Shown here piece by piece: positions 1 to 9,948 of a stretch of DNA of 64,000 bases (positions are counted from its first letter, which is position 1; every line of letters starts with the position of its first letter). The DNA lies in assembly GCA_963709765.1 (NCBI GenBank), contig CAVPXL010000009.1, positions 62,001 to 126,000 of the forward strand. The letters are read 5' to 3'. The DNA comes from Roseitranquillus sp963709765 (GTDB lineage Bacteria > Pseudomonadota > Alphaproteobacteria > Rhodobacterales > Rhodobacteraceae). Position numbers and translations under genes: made by a program. The notes beneath the pieces were generated by a model. It saw only the letters and a program-made list of their open reading frames with translations, was not told the DNA's origin and searched no databases.

Positions 1-1
1 G

Positions 2-196
2 CCGGAGGCGCTCGCGGCCTGCGACGTACTGATCTTTTCCACCGGCGCAGACGCCGCCTCCGATCATGCGAGGCACGGCGCGCTGGAGATCGAGTACCGC
101 CACATTCCCGACCCCGGCGACATCGATCTTCGGGTCATGCCGCTCCTCCTCGATCCGGACGTGCCTTCGGGCAGCGACATAAAGGAAGCTTCATGA
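2..196 (+). CDS. Unidentified protein, C-terminal end (partial)
   Basis: The frame is open from the window edge and gives 64 residues before a TGA. That stop overlaps the ATG of the next gene as ATGA at 193-196, the same coupling seen through the rest of the operon, which supports this frame over the other two. The visible tail has a hydrophobic strand (CDVLIFSTGAD) followed by an EIEYRHIPDPGDID stretch. I do not recognise the family. It is presumably the first or an upstream gene of the creatininase operon. Confidence 0.5.
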   Translation, partial: PEALAACDVLIFSTGADAASDHARHGALEIEYRHIPDPGDIDLRVMPLLLDPDVPSGSDIKEAS

Positions 197-895
197 GAGT
201 ATCGGACATGAACTGGGGCCAGGTCGAGGACTGGCTGAAGCACAGCGATCTGGCGGTCCTACCGCTGGGCAGCACCGAGCAGCACGCCGGCCTGTCGCTC
301 TCGGTCGAACTCGATCCTGTCCGAGAAGGTCGCGCTGGACGCCGCCGAGCCCTTGGGCGTGCCGGTGTTCCCGGCCCTGCCCTACGGGCTGACCCCCTAC
401 TTCCTCGGCTATCCCGGTACCGTCAGCCTGCGGACGGAGACCTATCTGCACGTTGTTCGCGACATTCTCGACAGCCTGCGCGGACAAGGCTTCCGTCGCA
501 TCCTGATCGTCAACGGGCATGGCGGCAACGCGCCCGCCGGCGCGCTGGCGATCGAATGGATGGCCGACAATCCCGATTGTGCGGTGAAGTTCCACAATTG
601 GTGGAACGCGCCCGAGACGTTCGCCAAGGTGCAGGAGACCGACACGATGGCCTCGCATGCGTCATGGATGGAGAACTTCGCCTGGACGCGGCTGGAAGGT
701 GTCGACATGCCGACCCAGCAAAAGCCGATGATCGACGCCGACCGGATGCGGGCGATGAACCCCGAGGAGGTGCGCGCGTATCTCGGCGATGGTAATTTCG
801 GCGGCTACTACCAGCGGTCCGACGAGGAGATGAAGGCGATCTGGGACATCGCCGTCGCCGAAACCCGACGGCTGATGGATCAACCCTGGAAATGA
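193..895 (+). CDS. Creatininase-family amidohydrolase (one frameshift)
   Basis: Creatininase-family enzymes are metal-dependent hydrolases of cyclic amides and formamides. The N-terminal part carries the family motif LPLGSTEQH (E29 and H31 as metal-ligand positions) and the second part carries VNGHGGN, typical of the family. The two parts lie in different frames. N-terminal coding stops making sense near 308-312, where GTCGAAC would need one base fewer to read on into VDSILSEK. With that base removed the product is 233 residues, close to the family size. It overlaps its neighbours by 4 nt on both sides. The five-gene context (reductase, SDR, M20 peptidase, amidase) points to catabolism of an amide or cyclic amide; the true substrate cannot be read. 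Sequence error is more likely than gene loss. Confidence 0.85.
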
Positions 896-1911
896 GCGGC
901 CCGATCGTCATCTGGGGGGCTGGCGCCATCGGCGGCAGCCTTGGCGCGGCGTGGCTGCGCAAGGGGCGCGAGGTCATCTTCGTGGACAACGTGCCCGAGC
1001 ATGTCGAGGCGATCAACCGCACCGGCCTGGGGATCGTCGGCCCCATATTCGAGGAGACGGTGCGCGCGCCTGCCTTCCTGCCGGCCGATCTGGAGGGGAC
1101 ATTCGACCGGATCTTCCTCTGCGTGAAGGCGCAGCACACCGAAGCGGCGGCGCGAGACCTGATGCCGCACCTGAGCGACGACGGCTATGTCGTCTCGGCC
1201 CAGAACGGGCTGAACGAGGTCGCGATCGCCCGCGTCGTCGGGACACGACGGACAATCGGCTGTTTCGTCAACTTCGGCGCCGATTATCTGGAGCCGGGCG
1301 TCGTGACCTATTCAGGTCGTGGTGCGGTGGTCGTGGGCGAACTCGACGGCGCCGAAACCGACCGGATCAGGGATCTGCACGAGCTGATGCAGGAGTTCGA
1401 CGCGGATGCGGTGCTGACGCCGGACATCTGGGGCTATCTCTGGGGCAAGCTGATCTATGGGGCGCTGCTGTTCGCCACCGCCCTCACGAATGACAGCATC
1501 GCCGACGTTCTCGACGACGCCGAAACGCGGCCGGTTCTGGTCCGGCTCGCGCAGGAGGTGGGCCGCGTCGCCGCGGCCGAGGGAATCCGCACCGAGGCGT
1601 TCAACGGCTTCGATCCGGCGGCCTTCAGGCCCGATGCGTCGCCGGAAGCCATCGACCGGTCCTTCGCCGACATGGTTGCCCACAACCGTCGTTCGGCGAA
1701 ATCCCATTCCGGGATCTGGCGCGACCTGGCGATCCGCAAGCGGAAGACCGAGGCGGAGCCGCAGCTCGGCCCCATCGTCGATCACGCACGCAAGCGCGGC
1801 ATCGATGTGCCGCTGACCGCGCGGCTGATCGAGATGGTCGGCGAGATCGAGGCCGGCAAGCGGCCGCTTGCGAAAGACAACCTGATCGAGCTTGCGGGAG
1901 TGATGCAGTGA
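892..1911 (+). CDS. 2-dehydropantoate 2-reductase family protein (PanE/ApbA-like)
   Basis: An NADPH-dependent ketoacid reductase of 339 residues, somewhat longer than E. coli PanE. The Rossmann motif GAGAIGG is at residues 9-15, with an acidic residue (FVDN) at the end of the second strand. K79 (CVKAQ) and K186 (WGKLIYG) match the conserved lysines of the family, the second being the usual catalytic lysine. The start ATG overlaps the preceding TGA by 4 nt, and its own TGA overlaps the next GTG. In a catabolic operon it more likely reduces another 2-oxo acid than supplies pantothenate, which is inference from context. Confidence 0.85.
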   Translation: MSGPIVIWGAGAIGGSLGAAWLRKGREVIFVDNVPEHVEAINRTGLGIVGPIFEETVRAPAFLPADLEGTFDRIFLCVKAQHTEAAARDLMPHLSDDGYVVSAQNGLNEVAIARVVGTRRTIGCFVNFGADYLEPGVVTYSGRGAVVVGELDGAETDRIRDLHELMQEFDADAVLTPDIWGYLWGKLIYGALLFATALTNDSIADVLDDAETRPVLVRLAQEVGRVAAAEGIRTEAFNGFDPAAFRPDASPEAIDRSFADMVAHNRRSAKSHSGIWRDLAIRKRKTEAEPQLGPIVDHARKRGIDVPLTARLIEMVGEIEAGKRPLAKDNLIELAGVMQ

Positions 1912-2666
1912 ATATCGGATTTCAGGGCCGCCGGGTGATCGTCACCGGGGCGGCGCATGGGTTCGGCCGCGCGATCGCCCATGCGTTTGCGGCACATGAC
2001 GCGCAGGTCCATGCTCTGGACGTCAATGCCGATGGCCTGGCCGAAACCGTCGCCGGCGCGGACGGACACTGTGAAAGCGCACTCGTCGATGTCGGCGATC
2101 GCGCGGCGGTGCAGGCGGCCATTGCCCGGATCGAGTCCGAAGGTGGCGCCGTCGACATCCTGGTGAACAACGCAGGCGGCGTGCGCGGTCAGGTCGGACG
2201 GCCGATCGAAGAGATCAGCGCCGCCGACTGGCAGACCATCTTCGACGTGAACGTCTCGGGCACGTTCTTCATGACGCAGGCGGTGGCGCCGGCGATGAAG
2301 AAGGCCGGGTCGGGTCGCGTGGTCAACATCTCCAGCGGCGCGGGCCGCGGGATCAGCCTAACCGGCATCCAGGCTTATGCCAGCGCCAAGGCGGGGCAGA
2401 TCGGCCTGACCCGGCAGCTCGCGCACGAGCTCGGTCCGTTCGGGATCACCGTGAACTGCATTGCGCCGGGCTTCGTGCTGTCCAACCCCACGACCGAGAA
2501 GCAGTGGCAGGCCATGGGCGAGGACGGCCAGAAGGCGCTGATCGAACGCACGGCGATGCGCCGGCTGGGCACGGTCGACGACATCGCCAACGCGGTGATG
2601 TTCTTCGCCTCGGACCAGGCGGGGTGGATCACGGGCGAGACTCTGGGCGTGGACGGCGGCAAATGA
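1908..2666 (+). CDS. SDR-family NAD(P)-dependent oxidoreductase
   Basis: A classical short-chain dehydrogenase of 252 residues. It has TGAAHGFG at residues 13-20 (cofactor loop), NNAG at 87-90, serines at 142-143 and the catalytic YxxxK at Y157/K161. An aspartate after the second strand (ALDVN) favours NAD(H). The start is GTG, overlapping the upstream TGA (GTGA at 1908-1911). The C-terminal GVDGG is typical of the FabG-like subgroup. The substrate is unknown; it probably oxidises a hydroxyl intermediate in the same pathway as its coupled neighbours. Confidence 0.88.
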   Translation: MNIGFQGRRVIVTGAAHGFGRAIAHAFAAHDAQVHALDVNADGLAETVAGADGHCESALVDVGDRAAVQAAIARIESEGGAVDILVNNAGGVRGQVGRPIEEISAADWQTIFDVNVSGTFFMTQAVAPAMKKAGSGRVVNISSGAGRGISLTGIQAYASAKAGQIGLTRQLAHELGPFGITVNCIAPGFVLSNPTTEKQWQAMGEDGQKALIERTAMRRLGTVDDIANAVMFFASDQAGWITGETLGVDGGK

Positions 2667-4042
2667 GCGCTGCGGAGGACTGGCTGGCCGGGCACGAGGC
2701 CGAGGGACTGGCGATGATCGACGCGTTCTGCCGGATTCCCAGCGTCAGCGCCGATCCCGCGTTCTCAGACGGTATCGCGAGCGCTGCCGCATTCGCCGCT
2801 GACGCGCTGAGGGAGGCGGGTTTCCCGCTGGTGGAGATCGTCGAGACGCCGGGGCACCCGTCGATCTTCGCCGAGTGGATCGTCGATCCCGCCCTGCCCA
2901 CGATCCTCGTTTACGGACACTACGATGTGCAGCCGCCGGATCCGCTCGAGAAATGGCGCTCGCCGCCGTTCGAGCCCGAGGTGAGGGGCGATCGCCTCTA
3001 TGCGCGTGGCGTCTCTGACGACAAGGGACCGCTCGGCATCGCGCTGCACGTGATGCGCGCCTTCCACGAGACAGCCGGACGGCCGCCGCTCAACATCAGG
3101 TTCCTGATCGAGGGCGAGGAGGAATCGGGCAGTCCGAACTTCGCCGCTACGGTGGAGCGGATGCGCGAGCGCCTCGCCTGCGATCTGGTCGTGTCGGCCG
3201 ATGGCGCAATGTGGCGCGCCGATCTGGCGTCGATGACCGTGGCCAGCCGCGGTCTCGTCGCGCTCGACGTGTCGGTCGAGGGGGCGGCCAAGGATCTGCA
3301 CTCGGGCCGCCACGGCGGGTCCGCGCCGAACGCGATCCGGGCACTGGTGGCGATGCTGGCGACCCTGCACGACGCCGGGGGCGCCGTGACTGTGCCGGGG
3401 TTCGCGGATGGCGCGCGGCCGCCCGACCCCGCGATCGAGCGGGCGATCCGGGCGGTCGAATTCGACCCGGGTGCCTACTTCGACGCGGTCGGTGCCGAGC
3501 GGCCGGAGCCGCTGCCTTCGGGGCCGGACCTCCTGACCCGGCAATGGCTGGTTCCGACGCTGGAATTCAACGGAATCTCCGGCGGCTATGCCGGTCGCGG
3601 CACCAAGACGGTGATTCCGTGCACCGCTTCGGCCAAGATCACCTGCCGGCTGGTGGCCGGTCAGGACCCTGCCCGTGTCCGGGAGGCGATCGAGGCGCAT
3701 CTGCGACACGTCCTCCCGTCAGGGTACCGGCTTTCCGTCCTTCCGCACGGCCCCGGCTCGGCGGCCTTCGCGCTCGACCCGGACTCGCGCGGCCTCGCCA
3801 TCGCCGAGGAGGTGCTGGGCGAGGTTCTGGACCAGACGCCGTTGCGCGTGGCGATGGGGGCGACGATCCCGATCGGCGAGGTCTTCGCGCGGCATCTGGG
3901 CGTGGGCACCGTGTTCTTTTCTTTCTCGACCGCCGACGAGGACTACCACGCGCCGAACGAATTCTTCCGGCTGTCGAGTTTCCGCGCCGGACTGACGGCA
4001 TGGGCGCGCCTGCTCGAGCGTCTCGCCCGCGAGCTGCGGTGA
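2663..4042 (+). CDS. M20-family metallopeptidase (dipeptidase/deacylase type)
   Basis: A di-zinc M20 hydrolase of 459 residues that cleaves dipeptides or N-acyl/N-carbamoyl amino acids. Ligand motifs are H86 and D88 in YGHYDVQPPDP, the bridging acid in GVSDDKG (D119/D120), and the catalytic base cluster EGEEESG (about residues 150-156). Glycine-rich dimerisation-domain motifs (DLHSGRHGG, GISGGY) follow. The ATG at 2663 was chosen because it overlaps the SDR stop as ATGA; the frame is open further upstream only inside the SDR gene. Together with the creatininase-like hydrolase and the amidase it makes three amide-bond hydrolases in one operon. Confidence 0.88.
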   Translation: MSAAEDWLAGHEAEGLAMIDAFCRIPSVSADPAFSDGIASAAAFAADALREAGFPLVEIVETPGHPSIFAEWIVDPALPTILVYGHYDVQPPDPLEKWRSPPFEPEVRGDRLYARGVSDDKGPLGIALHVMRAFHETAGRPPLNIRFLIEGEEESGSPNFAATVERMRERLACDLVVSADGAMWRADLASMTVASRGLVALDVSVEGAAKDLHSGRHGGSAPNAIRALVAMLATLHDAGGAVTVPGFADGARPPDPAIERAIRAVEFDPGAYFDAVGAERPEPLPSGPDLLTRQWLVPTLEFNGISGGYAGRGTKTVIPCTASAKITCRLVAGQDPARVREAIEAHLRHVLPSGYRLSVLPHGPGSAAFALDPDSRGLAIAEEVLGEVLDQTPLRVAMGATIPIGEVFARHLGVGTVFFSFSTADEDYHAPNEFFRLSSFRAGLTAWARLLERLARELR

Positions 4043-5358
4043 CGCGGGCCTATCCCGATCTGGCCGCCCTCGGAGCCGCCTATCGCAACGGCGAAACCTC
4101 GCCACGCGACGAGGTCGAGGCGGCACTGGCGCTGATCGCCGAACGCGATCCCGAGCTGAACGCCTTTGCCGCCGTCCTCGCCGACAGCGCGCGGGCGGAG
4201 GCGGACCGCGCCGGCCGGGACCTTCGGGGGGGCCGCGAACTGGGGCCGCTCCACGGCGTGCCCGTTGCAATCAAGGACCTGATCGAGGTTCGCGGCGCAC
4301 CAACGGGCTATGGCACAAAGGTGATCCCGCCGAGGATCGCGGACGCCGACGCAACGCTCGTTGCGCGCCTGCGCGCGGCAGGGGCAATCATTCTTGGCAA
4401 GACGAACCTGCTGGAATACGCGTACGGCGTCGCCCACCCCGACATCGGCCAGACAAACAATCCGCTCGACCCGACCCGCACTGCCGGTGGGTCGAGCGGC
4501 GGGTCGGCCGCCGCCGTCGCAGCCGGAATGGTTCCGCTGGCCGTGGGGACCGATACCGGCGGCTCCATCCGCATTCCCGCCGCCTATTGCGGGATTGTAG
4601 GGGTCAAGCCGACCTACGGCCTCGTCCCTCTCGACGGCGTGTTCCCGCTCTCATGGAGTCTCGACCACGCCGGACCGCTGGCCGGCTGCGTCGCCGACGC
4701 GGCTCTGATGCTCGGCTGCATGACGGCACGCGAGATGCCTCTTCGCGAGTTCGCGGCCGAAAAGCTGCGGATTGGCGTGGTCCGGTCCCATTTTCCAGCG
4801 GATTCCGCGAATGCCGGCGTGGCGGGGCATGTCGACCGCGTGCTGGAAAGTCTTGCCGCCGCTGGCGTGACTTGCGTCGACATCGACATCCCCGATCTCG
4901 CCTCGGCGAACGCCGCGCTGCTCGACATCCTTTTGCCGGAGGCGTCGGTGATCCACCGTGATCTTCTCACCCGCAACCCCGATGGCTATGCCGCAGGAAC
5001 CCGGCGTCAGATCGAGGCCGGGTTCCAGAAGCGCGCGGTGGACTTTGTGCGTGCACGCCGCGCGCAGGAGGCGCTCCGGGTTACGGTCAGCGCGGCACTG
5101 GGCATGGTGGACGCGCTGGCCTCCCCCAGCGTTCCGTTCGTGGCGCCGCACGAGGATCCCGAGATCTCCGATGGCGGTGACAGCGAGATGCTGGCCAGCG
5201 GTTTTTCAAATTTGACCGGCCACCCGTCAATCAGCGTTCCGATCGGATCGCACGCCGGGCTTCCGGTCGGCCTCCAGCTCACCGGCAGGCACGGACGCGA
5301 TGCGGAGCTTCTTTCCGTTGCCCGGTTCATCGAGCTGTCCATCTCTGCCACGACCTGA
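4039..5358 (+). CDS. Amidase (amidase-signature family)
   Basis: A 439-residue amidase-signature enzyme. The catalytic Ser-cisSer-Lys triad is visible as K79 (VAIKDLIE), S152 (first serine of GGSSGGS) and S176 (GTDTGGSIR). These hydrolyse a linear amide to acid plus ammonia. The GTG at 4039 overlaps the M20 stop codon (GTGA) and is in frame with the signature, so it is preferred to the far-upstream open frame that runs through the M20 gene. It is the last gene of the operon, followed by about 540 nt without a supported gene. GatA-like function is unlikely because gatB and gatC are absent. Confidence 0.9.
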   Translation: MTRAYPDLAALGAAYRNGETSPRDEVEAALALIAERDPELNAFAAVLADSARAEADRAGRDLRGGRELGPLHGVPVAIKDLIEVRGAPTGYGTKVIPPRIADADATLVARLRAAGAIILGKTNLLEYAYGVAHPDIGQTNNPLDPTRTAGGSSGGSAAAVAAGMVPLAVGTDTGGSIRIPAAYCGIVGVKPTYGLVPLDGVFPLSWSLDHAGPLAGCVADAALMLGCMTAREMPLREFAAEKLRIGVVRSHFPADSANAGVAGHVDRVLESLAAAGVTCVDIDIPDLASANAALLDILLPEASVIHRDLLTRNPDGYAAGTRRQIEAGFQKRAVDFVRARRAQEALRVTVSAALGMVDALASPSVPFVAPHEDPEISDGGDSEMLASGFSNLTGHPSISVPIGSHAGLPVGLQLTGRHGRDAELLSVARFIELSISATT

Positions 5359-5894
5359 CGCATTGGCAGACGGATCTCCGAGCGTTCGTTTCAAGGATCG
5401 AGGATGATGGATCGGGCGCTCGTGCCCTGTCTGCCTGTCAAGCGTTCAACGTCACGGTCGTCTGAAACTGAGCACAGGAACGGTCGCAGTCGAAGGGCGG
5501 GAAATGCGGAGAGCCGGTTCCGGCTGCGCGTTTCCGACATTGTCGTCGGTCCGCGCGTCGACGATCGAGGCGGCGCTTCTGAATTTCGCGGTGCACCACG
5601 GCTCCGCTCTTGCCGGTCTGCGCCGGCCGGGCAATGGTTTGACTGACCGGGTGTCCATGATCGCAACTGCGGGATCAGTTCGCCGCCCGGCCTCTCGGCG
5701 GGCGGCGCGATAGCGAGGAAGTCCAGAGGTCACCGACGGAAGTCCCACGAAATCATTCCTAAGGTGGGAAATCGCGCGGCAACGATTGCCATTGGCAGCC
5801 TGCGGGCAACAGAGGGAAGACCGCGTCGACAACGGCTCGCCGGCTCATCCCTCCTGCCACCCGTTCCGACGCTATCGCAATATCGATTGCTTGC
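5359..5894. other. Convergent intergenic stretch, no gene seen
   Basis: About 540 nt between the amidase and the 3' end of the opposite-strand ADP-ribosylglycohydrolase gene. Open frames here are short, arginine/serine-rich and overlapping, with no family resemblance. A hairpin-forming repeat at 5681-5707 (CGCCGCCCG, 9-nt loop, CGGGCGGCG) could help end transcription, but no T-tract follows on either strand. Confidence 0.4.
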
Positions 5895-6993
5895 TTATGG
5901 GCGACTCAGCGCGTCGGCCTGGTCGCGAAGATCCATCTCGGCGAGGTTGGCGGTACAGACGGCGTCGACCCAGTCGTCCGGAAGACCGCTTTCGCCATGC
6001 AGCGCGCCGACGAGGGCGCCGACCAGCGTTCCGGTCGTGTCGCAGTCGCGGCCGAGGTTGACGCACGTCGGGATGGCCGCGACCGCGCCCTTTTCGAAGA
6101 CGAAGGCGGCGACGGCCAACGGCACCTGCTCGGCGAAGAAATAGGTGGTGTAGCTCTCGTCGCTGTCCTGCACGGGCGCGCGGGGCGCCGGCAGGGGGGC
6201 GTCGGCGGCGGTCGGCGGATCGTCTGGCGTGATCTCCCAGATATGCGCGGTCTCGGGCATCAGCACTTCGTCGTAAAGGCGCCGGGCCAGATCCCACGTG
6301 TCGGACGCTTCGCCGGCGATGCGGATGGCGCGCTGCAGGAGCGCGGTGGCCAGCGTGCCGCACTGGGCCAGCATCGCGTCGCGGGTCGTTTCCCACGTAG
6401 CGCCGTCCTTGAGCGCCTCGGCGATGCCGGCGCAGACGGCGGCGACGAAGTCCCGCTCGAGCGGTGCCTTCCAGATGGCGCTGAGGCGACGGGCCTCGGC
6501 GGCAGCGGCCTCCGGGTCGCCGGCATGGACAATGCCGAACGGGAAACCACCAGCCGATGCCGCCGCCCTGCTTGGCGGTTTCGCCAGCGGTCGAGGCGTC
6601 GACCTCGCCGCTCTGGATGCGGTGCAGCACGGGCAGCATAATCTGAGGCCACTGGGTGTCGAGTTCGGCGTGCTCCAGCAGCCATTCGGCCAGCATCTCG
6701 GGCGTGCGGTTGCCGGGATTGGCCAGGATGAAGTTCGCCATGTCCTTGCGGCAGAAGGTGTCGTCGGTGATGCTACCCGGTTCGCCATGCAGCGCATAGC
6801 CGGGGAAGAACGGGCCGCCTTGGCGCGCCAGGCGCTCGGGCAGCATGGTGCGCGCGTCGTAGGGCAAGAGACTTTCAACCTTGCCGACGCGGTCCCGGAT
6901 GCGGCGGAAATGGCTGCTCTCGACCGGACCGCCCATGGCGTCGCCGATGGCCGCACCGAGATGGGAGCCGATGCATTTGTCGCGTGTGGTCAT
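5895..6993 (-). CDS. ADP-ribosylglycohydrolase family protein (one frameshift)
   Basis: The DraG/ARH family removes ADP-ribose or cleaves related N-glycosidic bonds using two Mg ions. The N-terminal half has GAAIGDAMGG (about 13-22) and the metal motif ITDDT (75-79). The C-terminal half has the second metal motif, GRDCDTTGTLVGALVGA. The halves lie in different frames, joined at about 6541-6552, where one T fewer in TGGTGGTTTCCC (read on the - strand) gives a continuous GGIGWWFPFG. Restored length is 365 residues. It starts 14 nt downstream of the ATPase gene and is the last gene of a sugar-importer operon, so it probably hydrolyses the imported compound, perhaps a ribosyl conjugate. That role is inference. 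Confidence 0.85.
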
Positions 6994-7007
6994 GGGATCG
7001 CTCCTGG

Positions 7008-8096
<1,089 letters not shown>

Positions 8097-8105
8097 GCGG
8101 GCCTC

Positions 8106-8930
8106 CTACTTGCTGCTTCCGGCGACGAGGCCGCGCTGGAAGTATCGATTGGTGGCGAGGAACAGAAGGATGGTGGGCAGCGAGGCGATGATCACGCCGG
8201 CCGCCATCAACTCGTATTGCTGCTGGCCCTGGGCATCTCGCAGGAACAGAAGACCAAGCGTCAGCGGCCTGCGCGCGTCGTCTTGGATCAGGATAAGCGG
8301 CAGCAGGAACGCCTTCCACTCGTCGGTGAAGACGATTGTTGTCAGCGCCAGGATGCCCGGACGCGCGAGCGGCAGCATCGCGTGCCAGAAGACGCCGTAT
8401 TCCGAGCATCCGTCGATGCGGGCGGCATCGGCGATCTCGGCCTGCGCGTTGACGAAGAACGAGCGCATCAGGAACACGCCGAACGGCAGGTGCACCGCGA
8501 TCAGCGCCGCGATCAGGCCGGGATACTGGTTGATCAGGCCGAGCCGGGCGAAGTTGTAGAATAGCGGGATCATCAGCGCCTGGAACGGCACCGTCAGCCC
8601 GTAGAGCATCAGGAAGAACGCGAGGCTGCCGCCGCGGAACTTGAACCGAGCGAAGGCGTAGCCGCCGAGAGTGGAGAGTGCCACGCCGATGATCACCGCG
8701 GGCACCGTCATGATCATCGTGTTGAGCGTGTAGCGGGCGAAGCCGCCCTCCCCCCAGGTGCGCGCGATGTTGCTCCAGCGCCATTCGGACGGCAGGGAGA
8801 AGGGCGTGGTCAGGATCTCGGGCGTGGTCTTGAAGGCCGACATGAACATCCACAGAACCGGCCCGGTGGCGAAGACGGCAAAGAAGATCAGCACCGCCCA
8901 TTTGATCGTCATGTTCATCGGATGCGTCAT
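8106..8930 (-). CDS. Carbohydrate ABC transporter permease (MalG/UgpE type)
   Basis: A 274-residue inner-membrane permease with about six hydrophobic segments. The EAA loop, which contacts the ATPase, is visible as EIADAARIDGCSEYG with the downstream LPLARPG. The last residues are polar (YFQRGLVAGSSK), as usual for this family. The start overlaps the stop of the first permease by 4 nt, so the two subunits are translationally coupled. The family imports sugars, polyols or glycerol phosphates; the substrate is not evident. Confidence 0.92.
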   Translation of the reverse strand: MTHPMNMTIKWAVLIFFAVFATGPVLWMFMSAFKTTPEILTTPFSLPSEWRWSNIARTWGEGGFARYTLNTMIMTVPAVIIGVALSTLGGYAFARFKFRGGSLAFFLMLYGLTVPFQALMIPLFYNFARLGLINQYPGLIAALIAVHLPFGVFLMRSFFVNAQAEIADAARIDGCSEYGVFWHAMLPLARPGILALTTIVFTDEWKAFLLPLILIQDDARRPLTLGLLFLRDAQGQQQYELMAAGVIIASLPTILLFLATNRYFQRGLVAGSSK

Positions 8931-9877
8931 CCCTGTGCCTCCGGTGCGGTGCGTTCGCGCCAGCGCAGAGCGACGGTCGCAAGCGTGGCGATGATCAGCG
9001 TCATCAGCGATGCGATGGCGCTGGCATAGCCAACCTCGTGCTCGATGAAGGCCTCGCGGTAGACGGCGGTGGCGATGACCTCGGTCTGGTAGAAGGGGCC
9101 GCCACCGGTCATGATGAAGATGACGTCGAAGACGCGGAATGCCTCGATCGCGGTGTAGAGAACGACGAAGTTCAGCTCGTTGCGGATGCCCGGCACCGTG
9201 ACGTGCAAGAACTTCGTCCAGGCGCCGGCGCCGTCGAGCTCGGCGGCGTCATAGAGCGACGGGTCGACGTTCTGGATCGCGGCAAGGAGGATGATCAGGC
9301 AGAAACCGAAATAGGCCCAGGCGCTGACAACGAACACGGCGTAGAGCGCGGTCGAGGGTGAGCCCAGCCACGGCTGTTCCAGCGCCGACAACCCGATTGA
9401 ATCGAGCAGGGCGTTCAGTGCGCCCCAGACGGGGTTGTAGACCCAGCCCCAGATGATCGCCGAGACCGCCAGCGCCAGCACCGCCGGCAGGTAGTAGACG
9501 GTCGAAAAGAAGAGCCGAACACCGGGCGGCAGGTTGGTCGCCAGGATCACCGCCAGGAGCAGCGCCATCGAGACCGGGACGATTGTCATCAGAACCGCCC
9601 AGATCAGATTGTTGGTGATCGCGGTCAGGGTGATCGGGTCGGTGAAGATCTGCAGGTAGTTGCTCAGGCCAGCGAAGGTCATCGGGCCGCCCCCGCTCCA
9701 GTCGAAGAAGCTGAGGAAGAAGGTGTGCCCCAGCGGGAGCATCACCAGCGCGGCATAGACCGCAAAGGCCGGGCCGGCGAAGAAGTACGGCAGCAGTCGG
9801 TCGGCGCGCGAGCGGGGACCATCCTCGGTCTCGACCGTGTGCGCGACATCTTCCGCTGGCAGGGCGGCATCGGTCAT
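8927..9877 (-). CDS. Carbohydrate ABC transporter permease (MalF/UgpA type)
   Basis: A 316-residue membrane permease, first of the pair. A polar N-terminus of about 30 residues precedes about six hydrophobic helices. The EAA loop reads YDAAELDGAGAWTKFLHVTVPG, followed by the conserved loop region FDVIFIMTGGGP. It lies downstream of the binding-protein gene, across a 71-nt gap containing a strong hairpin, and overlaps the second permease by 4 nt. Confidence 0.92.
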   Translation of the reverse strand: MTDAALPAEDVAHTVETEDGPRSRADRLLPYFFAGPAFAVYAALVMLPLGHTFFLSFFDWSGGGPMTFAGLSNYLQIFTDPITLTAITNNLIWAVLMTIVPVSMALLLAVILATNLPPGVRLFFSTVYYLPAVLALAVSAIIWGWVYNPVWGALNALLDSIGLSALEQPWLGSPSTALYAVFVVSAWAYFGFCLIILLAAIQNVDPSLYDAAELDGAGAWTKFLHVTVPGIRNELNFVVLYTAIEAFRVFDVIFIMTGGGPFYQTEVIATAVYREAFIEHEVGYASAIASLMTLIIATLATVALRWRERTAPEAQG

Positions 9878-9908
9878 TGGCTTGGGCTCTCCCCGGGGAT
9901 TGGGTGGT

Positions 9909-9933
9909 GGTCCGGGCGGCAGGCGCCCGGACC
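9909..9933 (-). promoter_or_regulatory. Intercistronic hairpin between binding-protein and permease genes
   Basis: A perfect 10-bp inverted repeat, GGTCCGGGCG / CGCCCGGACC with a 5-nt loop, lies in the gap between the binding-protein stop and the first permease start. No T-tract follows. Hairpins at this place in importer operons are known to stabilise the binding-protein mRNA or partly stop transcription, so that binding protein exceeds permease. That role here is inference. Confidence 0.55.
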
Positions 9934-9948
9934 CTTCTCAAGGGACGG

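Noticed and set aside
193..895. Programmed ribosomal frameshift in the creatininase gene
   Set aside because: No slippery heptamer or stimulatory structure stands out, and the same +1 lesion type occurs in eight unrelated genes, so an assembly error is simpler.
5681..5707. Hairpin as an intrinsic terminator
   Set aside because: The 9-bp stem is real, but no T-tract follows on either strand, so it is not listed as a terminator.
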